A DNA stretch of 64,000 nt, taken from positions 1,612,001 through 1,676,000 of the forward strand of contig CP134492.1 in assembly GCA_031761875.1 (NCBI GenBank), written 5' to 3'. The DNA comes from Bacillaceae bacterium IKA-2 (GTDB lineage Bacteria; Bacillota; Bacilli; Bacillales; Anaerobacillaceae). The position numbers and the translations under genes are program-made. Under the pieces are notes generated by a model, which saw nothing but the letters and a program-made list of their open reading frames with translations, was not told where the DNA came from and made no database searches. How positions within the stretch are numbered: position 1 is the first letter of the stretch; every line of letters starts with the position of its first letter. This document shows positions 43,998 through 51,775 of this stretch, piece by piece.

Positions 43998-44396
43998 CTT
44001 AGTTACCCCTCTCATTTATTGTACTATAACAAACCATTTATATAACTCTATTATATAACAGAGGTTTTATTTGTCAATACAAAGGTCGAAATAATTTGAG
44101 TTATTTAAGACAACATAGGGACAGGCACCTTGTCCCAGAAAAATATAAAAATCCAAAAAACTTACATCCGGTCACAAACTGTTGTCAGAATCATAAGTTT
44201 TCCATGCGTTTGTTATTAGAAACATAAATCCCGCCAATATAAGTTCTTATATAAAGGAATTGTTGACTTACTTATCGAAAGGGATAACTTATAACCGATA
44301 TTTAACTATATGTCAGGTTAATTGAGCATGGGAAATGAAAATTTGGATATTGTATTGATTTAAATTCTTGTATTCAATTTGTAAGGAGGACCATGA
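43998..44396. other. gap with a single REP copy
   Basis: It contains a REP palindrome at 44118-44136, then AT-rich sequence with AAGGAGGACCATGA before the next start. No gene is seen. Confidence 0.5.
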
Positions 44397-44924
44397 TTGC
44401 GAATATACCCTGATTGCCCAATTATTACTAGAACAATAGATGTTGGCGGACTAACGAAATTGCAGCTTATTAAGAAATTGCAACAACACGCCATCTTGAT
44501 GAATGAGTATGGCGAGAGACTATTATCTGATCAAAAGTTTACTACTTCTGATACAAAGTACAGCCTTAAGACCGTCGAGCTAGCCGTTAGGGAACTTGGC
44601 TTTCCTGATGGGGCTACTACGCCTCAAATTTTTAAAAGAGCGAGTGAATTTGGTTTGGAATTGTGTCCGCTTGAGCTGGGACCTTACCTAAGATTTGTGT
44701 ATCTAGATCAGTCTGAAGGAAATACGGGGAATATTTCACAACAATATCAAGCTCCTTCTGGCTCCATTACAATAGCATCGAAGATAATAAGTGAAGACGA
44801 TGATTTTCCGAAAGGCTTTTACCTTAGACGAATAAACGGTGTATTGTGGCTACGCGGATACATTGCTGATCATCTGCACGTTTGGAATCCTGATGATCAC
44901 TTTATCTTTTGTCAAACCCTTTAA
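44397..44924 (+). CDS. conserved-looking protein of unknown function
   Basis: 175 residues from a TTG with AAGGAGGACCATGA upstream. Soluble; the N-terminal half is helical (LTKLQLIKKLQQHAILMNEY), the C-terminal half has APSGSITIASKIISEDDDFP followed by KGFYLRRINGVLWLRGYIAD. The phrase 'kGFYLRRidGvlWLRGY' recurs in uncharacterised Bacillus proteins as I remember them; no function is known to me. Confidence 0.6.
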   Translation: MRIYPDCPIITRTIDVGGLTKLQLIKKLQQHAILMNEYGERLLSDQKFTTSDTKYSLKTVELAVRELGFPDGATTPQIFKRASEFGLELCPLELGPYLRFVYLDQSEGNTGNISQQYQAPSGSITIASKIISEDDDFPKGFYLRRINGVLWLRGYIADHLHVWNPDDHFIFCQTL

Positions 44925-45092
44925 AAAATAGAGTGAAAAAAATGGAGATCTGGGATTGAAAAAGATAAATCGACGGTTGCAGAAATAATTGGTCATTTTA
45001 ATCCTTGGGATAAATTTATAATGTTTAAAATCATTTTTTTAGTTGCGATCTTCAACACTCAGGCACTTATCCAGAGTATGGGAATCGCTTTT

Positions 45093-45614
45093 TTACGTTT
45101 TAAGACCAGGTTGTTGCGGATGTGATGATGATCTTAGGTGAATTTTTTCATCTAAGAAACGAATAAATTCTATGCATACTTTAACTAACAAAAAAGTAGC
45201 TGAGAAAACGGTAAAGGTGAAAAAACCATTCCACCCTTTACTGTATTTGACTAAATTAGTATTTTTTTCGAGCCAGTTCTCCAACAGTGTAAATGGTATG
45301 CTAAAAAGGAAAATACTCAAAATTGATTTTAATGGCTTCATTTTATATGTGAATTGATTATATATAACACACAATAAAGGAAATATTACATATAAAAATA
45401 TAATGTTTGAATCAAATGATTTAGGGAAATAACGATTTGGATATTGCAAGTATTTTTTCTTTATTACTGGTCCATCAATTAGAGTACAAACTAAAGTTTT
45501 CATGAAATAAATAAGAAACCAGTCCTTTAAATCACCTTTTTTTCTTAATAAAAAAAATATGCTTCCACCTATTCCAAATATGGTCAATACATTCAATATA
45601 CTTCTATCCTTCAT
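45093..45614 (-). CDS. CBO0543 family membrane protein
   Basis: 173 residues from the ATG with GAGGAGGAGGATGTAAAA upstream; a longer frame (to 45719) would include sequence from a cassette-type half palindrome and is rejected. Five helices; LLRKKGDLKDWFLIYFMKTL and LVKYSKGWNGFFTF are typical of the family. Confidence 0.7.
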   Translation of the reverse strand: MKDRSILNVLTIFGIGGSIFFLLRKKGDLKDWFLIYFMKTLVCTLIDGPVIKKKYLQYPNRYFPKSFDSNIIFLYVIFPLLCVIYNQFTYKMKPLKSILSIFLFSIPFTLLENWLEKNTNLVKYSKGWNGFFTFTVFSATFLLVKVCIEFIRFLDEKIHLRSSSHPQQPGLKT

Positions 45615-45685
45615 TTTTACATCCTCCTCCTCTAAATTAAGATGTCCCGTTTTGAAAAAAAATATGAGGTGAAAACAAATTCTTA

Positions 45686-45720
45686 TTTCACTATCTGGGC
45701 GCTTGAGTGTAAGAAGCAAG
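45686..45720. repeat. isolated cassette half-palindrome
   Basis: CACTATCTGGGCGCTTGAG, a left-arm-like sequence 10 kb from the main array, just upstream of the CBO0543 gene. Confidence 0.4.
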
Positions 45721-45871
45721 TGAGTTACAGTATAATATTTTGGTTTAATTTTTTAAGAAACAGGTGCTGTTGTGAAACCAGCAATCGGATATAAGGTATT
45801 TCTGAGATTGTGATTAAAAAAATTATTTTTACTGATGAAGAAGCTGTTGCTTAGGGAATGTAACACAATAA

Positions 45872-45912
45872 TTAAAAGCCTTCCAAAATAATTCATTTTG
45901 GAAGGCTTTTAA
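45872..45912. terminator. strong hairpin
   Basis: TTAAAAGCCTTCCAAAAT and its perfect complement form an 18-bp stem around AATTC; it can act in both directions. No intact gene ends here, so it may mark a lost one. Confidence 0.6.
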
Positions 45913-45952
45913 TTAAGAGGAACGTCGAACAAGTTTTATACTTGAACACTAA

Positions 45953-46143
45953 GGGACAGGCACCTTGTCGCAGAAAAATAATAAGTGAAGTTTTTTCTGA
46001 TTTGTAAATAAGTTTCCAGGCCTGTGAAACCCCGAAGTTAAAGAATTAGGTATCGAATTAATCATGGTCGATGCTCAAGATGGTAACGCAAAGCAGGTAA
46101 GTGATGTAGAAGATTTAACACAACGAGACAAGGTGCCTTCCCC
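45953..46143 (+). repeat. REP-bounded element with rbsB-like fragment, full copy
   Basis: About 190 bp between a left REP (GGGACAGGCACCTTGTCGC) and a mutated right REP. The middle reads VKELGIELIMVDAQDGNAK and then shifts by one base. Confidence 0.7.
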
Positions 46144-46252
46144 GAAGAATGATATGATTGATTGATATAGGTGGTGTAGAATTTGTTGCCGTCGATTTAC
46201 TTAACGACGATCTGCTTTAAATGAGAATTATTAGAATGGAAGGTGTGAAAAG

Positions 46253-46726
46253 GTGGAATTATTTATAGAAAATATGAATGAAAAAATAGCTAGAGAAACA
46301 ATCAACTGGAAATATGATAAACCATATGATTTTTACAATAACGAATTAACAGAAGAAGGGATGAAGGAAAGGCTCGATGGTTCATACTACGCAATTGTTG
46401 ATAATCTTGAAGAATTATTCGGATTTTTTTGCATTGGTAAGACGGCCCAAGTACCTATTGGAAACAAATTTGGCGTTTATACAGATGACCTGGTTGATAT
46501 GGGACTTGGTATGAATCCGAAACTTGTAGGCAAAGGGAACGGCCTTGAATTTTGCTCATTTATTGTTCGATATATTGAAAAAAATTATAAAGATCGACCA
46601 ATTCGATTAACTGTAGCAAAATTCAATCATAGAGCTATTCATCTATATCAACAACTTGGTTTCGTTATAAAAAATGAATTTAGCAGTGACTTTGCAGAAT
46701 TTATTACAATGGTCAAAAAATCATAA
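46253..46726 (+). CDS. GNAT-family N-acetyltransferase
   Basis: 157 residues from a GTG with AAGGTGTGAAAAG nearby. The acetyl-CoA motif is in GMNPKLVGKGNGLEFCSFIV (about 83-102), followed by RLTVAKFNHRAIHLYQQLGF, the classical end of a GNAT domain. Substrate unknown. Confidence 0.85.
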   Translation: MELFIENMNEKIARETINWKYDKPYDFYNNELTEEGMKERLDGSYYAIVDNLEELFGFFCIGKTAQVPIGNKFGVYTDDLVDMGLGMNPKLVGKGNGLEFCSFIVRYIEKNYKDRPIRLTVAKFNHRAIHLYQQLGFVIKNEFSSDFAEFITMVKKS

Positions 46727-46794
46727 AACCACCTGCAACAACATACCATTAAAAGCTATTATTATAGAAGGAATGTGAATCAAGGAGGTCAAAA

Positions 46795-46905
46795 TGAATT
46801 TAAAAATTCAAAAATTTACTACTGAAAAAAACGATAATGCTTCCTAAGCATGCGGTTTGGGGCATGTTGAGCGACGCAGATCAACTTAATCGTAATAAGA
46901 CAGCG
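46795..46905 (+). pseudogene. remnant of an SRPBCC-type protein gene
   Basis: AAGGAGGTCAAA precedes an ATG opening MNLKIQKFTTEKNDNAS, then a stop. A +1 frame shift later the sequence reads HAVWGMLSDADQLNRNKTA, like the start of START/SRPBCC domain proteins ('W.llsDtdrlNr'). The rest is replaced by the REP-bounded element that follows. Confidence 0.5.
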
Positions 46906-47086
46906 TACCTTTTCCTAAAAAAAAAATAGGAAAATTCTTCTAATCTGTAAATAATTTTTCGGCTCTGTGAAGCCCCGAAGTTAAAGAATTAGGTATCCAA
47001 TTAATCATTGTCGCTGCTCAAGATGATAACGCAAAACAGGTAAGTGATGTAGAAGATTTAATACAATGGGACAAGGTGCCTGTCCC
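46906..47086 (+). repeat. REP-bounded element with rbsB-like fragment
   Basis: The left REP is decayed (GACAGCGTACCTTTTCC, upstream part at 46899); the middle reads VKELGIQLIIVAAQDDNAKQ; right REP GGGACAAGGTGCCTGTCCC at 47068-47086. It directly abuts the broken SRPBCC gene. Confidence 0.7.
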
Positions 47087-47138
47087 CGAATAACATTTCT
47101 CGAATATTGAAAAACGACTAATGTATGTATACTTGCCC

Positions 47139-47189
47139 TTCACATACCCCTGTAGGTATGTTATAATTCATTTATACCTATAGGGGTAT
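47139..47189 (+). promoter_or_regulatory. sigma-A promoter with two CsoR/CstR-type operators
   Basis: -35 TTCACA (47139-47144), 17-base spacer, -10 TATAAT (47162-47167). Operator 1 ATACCCCTGTAGGTAT (47144-47159) fills the spacer; operator 2 ATACCTATAGGGGTAT (47174-47189) follows the -10. The two are inverted relative to each other. Such A/T-flanked C4 and G4 tracts are bound by the CsoR/CstR family (copper or persulfide sensors). Confidence 0.7.
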
Positions 47190-47209
47190 AAATGAATGGA
47201 GGGATTACG

Positions 47210-47866
47210 ATGAAACAAATGTTAAATGAAAGAACTGCAACTTTTGGAAGAGAAGTAAATCAAGAAACCAATAATGGTACAACATATACTTATGGGTCCG
47301 CTGTACCTAGACTATTTGCTATTTTTACTGCAGTTGCCATGCTTGGTTGGGCTGTGAGTGTTTTCTTAAGCGGTGTCCATTTCTGGGTACTACCCTTACC
47401 CTCTGGCTTCGATGTAACAGGAACACAATGGGCAGTTATGACTAGCGATTGGGCGTATGTGCTTGGTATCCCATTGGCTTTATTGGGAGCCTTCTACTAT
47501 CTCACGGTATTATTATTCGCAGGTATGTGGTATCACACACGGCATCCTTTAGTGCTCAAAATTTTAACACCAATGACAGCGATCGGTGTCATTTCTTCAG
47601 CTTTCTTTGTTTATCTACAATTGTTTGTTATTGGAGCAATTTGTCCATTTTGTATGGTGTCTGCTGTTGCGACGACAATTCTCTTTTCTCTTGAACTAGT
47701 TATGCTACGCATGAGTAAGTTACCGCCGATTCGTAAACTTCTGCGTAATGCTCAAGCGGCATTTGATGGAAAAGGCCTTACATGGTTATTCCTTATGTTT
47801 ATGGTATCATCGCTCGCGCTGCTCAGCTTTTGGATAGTGACTCATATCCCTGCACCTGGTGTATAG
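47210..47866 (+). CDS. vitamin K epoxide reductase (VKOR) family protein
   Basis: 218 residues from the ATG at 47210 (GGAGGGATTACG upstream). Five helices; the membrane redox motif CPFC is present in GAICPFCMVSAVATT (about residue 146). The pair of loop cysteines found in classical VKORs is not seen: the matching region reads MTSDWAYVLGIPLALLG. It probably takes part in disulfide or sulfur redox chemistry at the membrane. The CsoR/CstR-type operators upstream suggest control by copper or reactive sulfur. Confidence 0.82.
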   Translation: MKQMLNERTATFGREVNQETNNGTTYTYGSAVPRLFAIFTAVAMLGWAVSVFLSGVHFWVLPLPSGFDVTGTQWAVMTSDWAYVLGIPLALLGAFYYLTVLLFAGMWYHTRHPLVLKILTPMTAIGVISSAFFVYLQLFVIGAICPFCMVSAVATTILFSLELVMLRMSKLPPIRKLLRNAQAAFDGKGLTWLFLMFMVSSLALLSFWIVTHIPAPGV

Positions 47867-47931
47867 TAGAGTAAAGAACTGAAACTTTTCTTGGCGAAAA
47901 TAATATTTAGTAAAAAAGAAAGTTAAAATAG

Positions 47932-47966
47932 AGGTGCGATTCCGATGTGGGATCAGCACCTTTTTC
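47932..47966 (+). terminator. terminator of the VKOR gene
   Basis: AGGTGC and GCACCT with GATTCC/GGGATC pairing inside, followed by TTTTT. Confidence 0.65.
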
Positions 47967-47999
47967 TATGCTAGAGACTGTGTGATTTATGATATGTGC

Positions 48000-48179
48000 A
48001 ATTCAAAACAGAACCCGTTAGGCGTCTGACAACTAGAGGACAGGCACCTTGTCTCAGAATAACATGAAAAGTCGATTCCTTTATGTGAAGAATATCGACT
48101 TTTTTATCAGTTGAATCTGCCTAATTCTAGGATAGACAAGAAAACTATAATAGTGTTCTATCTTTTTTGATATGGACTA
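48000..48179. other. gap with AACGGGTT-type repeat and REP copy
   Basis: CAGAACCCGTTAGGCG (48010) belongs to the repeat type that bounds 20.3-26.6 kb. A REP copy (GGACAGGCACCTTGTCTC) lies at 48038-48055, then a small hairpin (AAAGTCGAT/ATCGACTTTTT) at 48066-48102. Confidence 0.5.
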
Positions 48180-48476
48180 TTATACTAAAATTTTTTTGAG
48201 TTCTTTAACAGATAGTACTTTTCCACTTGAAACAACTTTGCCATCAATGACTAAAGCAGGGGTGCTCATAACTCCATATTTGATAATTTCTTGGATATCC
48301 TCAACTTTTTCAATATTTGCTTCGATACTAGTTTCCTCCAGCACTTCCTTCACACGTTCTTCTAACTGTTTGCACTTTTTACATCCAGTTCCTAAAACTT
48401 TAATTTCTTTCAGCAGTTCCCACAGCGACAACTTTTTGAAGGAGCGCTTCAATAACAGGCGAAGCACCAATTGCAT
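48180..48476 (-). CDS. small thioredoxin-fold protein with a chimeric N-terminus
   Basis: Residues from about 26 onward are a complete small thioredoxin of the MTH895/redox-active-disulfide type: KVLGTGCKKCKQLEERV with active site CKKC, then GVMSTPALVIDGKVV. The first 24 residues (MQLVLRLLLKRSFKKLSLWE) are permease DNA read in another frame: a deletion has joined the end of this gene to a permease fragment. The original start is lost, and translation would need the ATG at 48476 or an inner TTG. Confidence 0.75.
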   Translation of the reverse strand: MQLVLRLLLKRSFKKLSLWELLKEIKVLGTGCKKCKQLEERVKEVLEETSIEANIEKVEDIQEIIKYGVMSTPALVIDGKVVSSGKVLSVKELKKILV

Positions 48477-48581
48477 TGGAATAAAGTGGAACGGCTAATA
48501 TCGTCGCAATAGGAACGGCGAACAAGTTTTCTTTACTTGCATATTGAGTCACAAAATCGATGTTGCAAATGCATCAAACAT
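48400..48581 (-). pseudogene. fragment of a YraQ/ArsP-type permease
   Basis: It opens MFDAFATSIL at 48581, then (after a frame change) encodes DFVTQYASKENLFAVPIATI, LAVPLYSNAIGASPVIEALL and QKVVAVGTA. This is one conserved segment of DUF318 permeases, which are usually above 300 residues. It overlaps the 5' end of the thioredoxin gene. It keeps its normal place between the ArsR gene and the thioredoxin gene. Confidence 0.75.
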
Positions 48582-48597
48582 GATTTTATACCTTCTT

Positions 48598-48942
48598 TTA
48601 GTCTAATTGTAATAACGGTAAGATCTGTTTATTTAATTGATAAACTGTGAACTTCCCTTCTTTTCTTGATGAAATCACTTCCCCTTTTTCAAGTAGCTTT
48701 AAGTGATGGCTAATCGTTGAATTTGCCCCATCTAAACCAAAGACAATTTCACACATACACAAATCTCTAACCGAAAGCATACCGATGATACGCAGACGAG
48801 TTTCATCTCCTAAAGCTTTAAATAATTCTACTTTCCTTGTTACTTCAGATTTATTTGATAAAAGAGGCAAGTCATTCTTAAATTTCTTTTCGATTAACTT
48901 AGCTTCTAGTTCACTTAACGGTGACCATTGTTGTGGACGCAT
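48598..48942 (-). CDS. ArsR/SmtB-family metal-responsive repressor
   Basis: 114 residues: winged helix with LFKALGDETRLRIIGMLSVR, metal motif DLCMCEI (usual ELCVCDL) and DNA helix ANSTISHHLKLLEKG. Such genes commonly precede a permease and a small thioredoxin, as the remnants here do. TTAGGAGGTT precedes its ATG. The likely inducer is arsenite or another thiophilic metal. Confidence 0.9.
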   Translation of the reverse strand: MRPQQWSPLSELEAKLIEKKFKNDLPLLSNKSEVTRKVELFKALGDETRLRIIGMLSVRDLCMCEIVFGLDGANSTISHHLKLLEKGEVISSRKEGKFTVYQLNKQILPLLQLD

Positions 48943-48969
48943 ACTTAACCTCCTAAAAAGATAACTTAT

Positions 48970-48999
48970 TATAACTATAAAACTAATAATATAGTTATA
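48970..48999. promoter_or_regulatory. inverted repeat, probable ArsR operator
   Basis: TATAACTAT (48970-48978) and ATAGTTATA (48991-48999), perfect arms with a 12-base spacer, lie 28 bases upstream of the ArsR start. A related AAAACTA/TAGTTTT element is at 49101-49123 upstream of the divergent thioredoxin/CcdA genes, so one repressor may control both. Confidence 0.55.
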
Positions 49000-49145
49000 T
49001 TAATGGCATTTTTGTGAACAATTAACATTATCTAAATTAATGTATTGCTTATATGGTACTGTTTATGTGTTGCAATAGTTAAAAATATTATAACACATTA
49101 AAAAACTACATTTCTAGTTTTATAATTGTGAGTGTGGGGGCGATT

Positions 49146-49562
49146 ATGGTGAGTCATGAGAGAAAACGAGCGATCTCATTAGTTCTTATATTAGTTGCGG
49201 TTGCTGCTATATTAATTTTTAAAGATAAAGGGACACCTAATGATGAAAGTAGTGCTTTGGATGTAACTGGAGATACGGTTCTTTTGTTTTCAGCTAACGC
49301 CTGTCCTTCATGTATCGAGATGAAAAAACGTGTAAATCAATTAGAGAGTGAGTATGAAGAAACCATTTCTTTCCTAACTGTAAATGTCAATAGTCGTGAC
49401 AATCAAGAGTTAATTCAAAAGTTTAATGTACGCATGATCCCTACAACCGTTTTTATTGATAAAAACGGAAAAGAAGTTAAAAATCAAGTTGGTTTACTTC
49501 CATTAGACTATATAAGAAATGAAATTGACAATATGGTAGATGGAGGGAGTATGGATGATTGA
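49146..49562 (+). CDS. membrane-anchored thioredoxin-like protein
   Basis: 138 residues from the ATG at 49146 (GTGGGGGCGATT upstream). An N-terminal helix (about 10-25) anchors a thioredoxin domain on the outside with active site CPSC in SANACPSCIEMKKRV and cis-Pro in VRMIPTTVFI. It overlaps the CcdA-type gene, which would supply its electrons. Confidence 0.85.
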   Translation: MVSHERKRAISLVLILVAVAAILIFKDKGTPNDESSALDVTGDTVLLFSANACPSCIEMKKRVNQLESEYEETISFLTVNVNSRDNQELIQKFNVRMIPTTVFIDKNGKEVKNQVGLLPLDYIRNEIDNMVDGGSMDD

Positions 49563-50274
49563 ATCTCTATTACTTGAAATTGAACAACTTTTTATTCAGG
49601 GGTACTGGTTCATTCCTTTCCTAATATTTCTAAGTGGGATAGTCACTAGTATAGGTCCATGCAATCTATCTATGACCCCAGTCTTATTGGCGTATATAAA
49701 TTCTTCTTCCACAAATGAAAAAGGAGGAAGGAAAGGTTTTGTTTTATCGTTAGCCTTTACACTAGGATCAGCATTGACTTTCGTCATATTAGGAATCATT
49801 ATTGCTCTTTTTGGTGGTTTATTCGGAACAACTCAAACTGTATTTTCCTATATTGCAGCAACTGTATGTTTGTTGATGGGACTAATTTTGTTAAATCTAC
49901 TTCATATCCAATTACCGTCATTAGCTGATGTTGGTCAAAAGATAGGCATAAAGCCACCAACAAACCCAAAAAAGTATAGAAGTCGTCGGGGAGCATTTAC
50001 TTTGGGGATGATTCTCGGAATAACTGGATCTCAGTGTGGCGCGCCGATTTTGCTAGTTATTTTAACGTATGTATTATTAAATGGTCAGATGATGTATGGT
50101 GCAGTATTATTATTTCTTTATGGACTAGGGCGCGGTGTTCCATTGATGATTATTGGAACAATTACGGGAGCAACTGTCGCATTACCTAAAATCGCTGCCT
50201 TCAGTGAAAAAATAGAAAAGTTTGCAGGAGTATTTTTAATTGGACTTTCTTTATATTTGTTTTGGAGTGCGTAA
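49555..50274 (+). CDS. CcdA/DsbD-type membrane electron carrier
   Basis: 239 residues from the ATG at 49555 (GGAGGGAGTATGG upstream), overlapping the thioredoxin gene by 8 bases. Six helices; the two redox cysteines are in SIGPCNLSMTPVLL (first helix) and GITGSQCGAPILLV (fourth helix), in place of the family's 'spCvlpl' and 'tpCtgpil'. It carries reducing power from the cytoplasm to the extracellular thioredoxin. Confidence 0.87.
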   Translation: MIESLLLEIEQLFIQGYWFIPFLIFLSGIVTSIGPCNLSMTPVLLAYINSSSTNEKGGRKGFVLSLAFTLGSALTFVILGIIIALFGGLFGTTQTVFSYIAATVCLLMGLILLNLLHIQLPSLADVGQKIGIKPPTNPKKYRSRRGAFTLGMILGITGSQCGAPILLVILTYVLLNGQMMYGAVLLFLYGLGRGVPLMIIGTITGATVALPKIAAFSEKIEKFAGVFLIGLSLYLFWSA

Positions 50275-50365
50275 ACTAAATTTTATATTTAAATTTATCA
50301 TCAAAAATATTAATTGACATAATCATAGTAATTAACTATTATTAGCTCATACAGTTAAATAGTTC

Positions 50366-50527
50366 TCCTTAAAGGGGAGTAGCTTTTACAGCAAAGTCGT
50401 CAACACAGAGTTTAATACTCTCGGCTTTGTTGGCAACGAAACGTTGTTAGCAAGACCTTTACCGGACGTTGGTAAAGGTTATTATTTGTTTATTAAACCT
50501 TTACCATTTATGGTAAAGGTTTTTTTT
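50366..50527 (+). promoter_or_regulatory. yybP-ykoY (manganese) riboswitch with terminator
   Basis: The conserved blocks are in order: AAAGGGGAGTAGC (50371), GCAAAGTCGTCAACA (50391), CTCGGCTTTGTTGGCAACG (50419) and GTTAGCAAGACCTTTACC (50446). An intrinsic terminator follows: AACCTTTACC pairs with GGTAAAGGTT, then a T tract (50496-50527). CCTTTACC at the end of the aptamer can also pair with GGTAAAGG at 50471, so the platform is evident. The family senses Mn2+ and usually precedes terC-like or efflux genes. Confidence 0.9.
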
Positions 50528-50616
50528 CGTTTAGGAAACTATGGATTCCCAAGTATTTATATTTTAGTGATTTTTAATTATTGAGAAGGGTATGGGAATA
50601 AATGTAATTTTATAGT

Positions 50617-50745
50617 TTGATTGAATATGGCTCGATCTCCCTTCTAATAATTGGAATTGAGGGGCTTTTGGCTGCAGATAATGCACTAGTTTTAGCTATG
50701 ATGGGGGGGATTTCTCGTTACTTTTGCCGGAGGATTTGCAGAGCT
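50617..50745 (+). pseudogene. truncated TerC/YkoY-family gene under the riboswitch
   Basis: From a TTG the frame encodes IEYGSISLLIIIGIEGLLAA and DNALVLAMM, the start of TerC-family Mn exporters (conserved 'iegllsaDNalvlAvm'). After about 30 codons the family sequence stops and the frame is lost. Of a protein normally over 200 residues only the first helix remains. Confidence 0.75.
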
Positions 50746-50867
50746 TGTATAATGCGCATTGCAACTAATTTATTTGTTTCCTAACTTCATAAGATAAAAA
50801 GTTGAGCCATCAAATGTAGAAGTGAAGAAAATTTGTTAGATATTACGAGTTTAGAGGAGAGGCAATT

Positions 50868-51494
50868 ATGCAAACATACAATGAATTGGCTCAAAGTGTA
50901 AAATTTAAAATAAAAGGATCAAAAATTGTAATTGCTGATAAAAATCCACAGTTGGATTTTGCTGGAGAGGGAAGAAGTGCTTTTGTATTTAAGATTCGTT
51001 CAACCAATAAAGTTTTAAAAGTTTTTTTACCTCCTTTTAGCCATTTAGCACAGGTAGAGGCTGAAATTTACAAAGATTTACTTGGTAATCCGTTTTATCC
51101 GGTTTTATACGAATATGGAACTAATTATATAGTTATTGATTATATAGAAGGAAATACTTTATTTAATTGCTTATTAAAGGGAATACTTATTACAAATGAT
51201 CAAATAAAAGAAATTGATTATGCGCTTCTGCTCACAAAAGAAAATGGTCTAAATCCATCTGATATTCATTTACGAAATATCCTTATTACACCTAGAGGAA
51301 GTATAAAGCTTATTGATGTTGCTCGCTTTCGACAAATTAAACCATGTTCGCAATGGAATGATATTAAGACAATCTTTGAGAAATATTACAAAAAACAGTT
51401 ATTCCCAAAAATGATCCCTGCATTTTTATTAAATCTAATTGCTTTTCTTTATAAGAAAAATTTCTTCAAACGATTTCTGACAAATATGACGTGA
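50868..51494 (+). CDS. serine/threonine kinase-like protein (YrzF type)
   Basis: 208 residues: glycine loop FAGEGRSAFVFK, Lys in NKVLKVFLPP, hinge IVIDYIEGNTL, catalytic loop NPSDIHLRNILI (DxHxxN type) and metal Asp in KLIDVARF. The length and motifs fit the small YrzF-type kinases of Bacillus. The last codons run up to a REP-bounded element 11 bases on. AGAGGAGAGGCAATT precedes the ATG. Confidence 0.8.
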   Translation: MQTYNELAQSVKFKIKGSKIVIADKNPQLDFAGEGRSAFVFKIRSTNKVLKVFLPPFSHLAQVEAEIYKDLLGNPFYPVLYEYGTNYIVIDYIEGNTLFNCLLKGILITNDQIKEIDYALLLTKENGLNPSDIHLRNILITPRGSIKLIDVARFRQIKPCSQWNDIKTIFEKYYKKQLFPKMIPAFLLNLIAFLYKKNFFKRFLTNMT

Positions 51495-51505
51495 GTGACA
51501 ACTCA

Positions 51506-51695
51506 GGGACAGGCACCTTGTCCCAGAAAAATAATAAGTGAAAATTTTTTTCTGATTTGCAAAGTTTCCGGCACTGTAAAGCCCCGAAATAAAAGAATTA
51601 GGTATCGAATTAATCATTGTCGATGCCCAAGATGATAACGCAAAACAAGTAAGTGATGTAGAAGATTTATTACAACGGGACAAGGTGCCTGTCCC
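51506..51695 (+). repeat. REP-bounded element with rbsB-like fragment, best full copy
   Basis: 190 bp with perfect 19-bp ends in inverted orientation (GGGACAGGCACCTTGTCCC and its complement). Each end is itself a hairpin (GGGACA/TGTCCC). The middle is an open frame reading IKELGIELIIVDAQDDNAKQ then VSDVEDLLQR, like residues about 65-95 of ribose-binding protein RbsB. Confidence 0.8.
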
Positions 51696-51775
51696 CGATT
51701 AACATACCCGAATAACATAACTAAAATAAGGTTATATTACTGACTAATAATACTAATTATTAGGGTGTGGAAGAA

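Noticed and set aside
45615-45719. Upstream extension of the CBO0543 gene at 45093
   Set aside because: The extension reads through a cassette-type half palindrome, and an excellent ribosome site supports the inner ATG at 45614.
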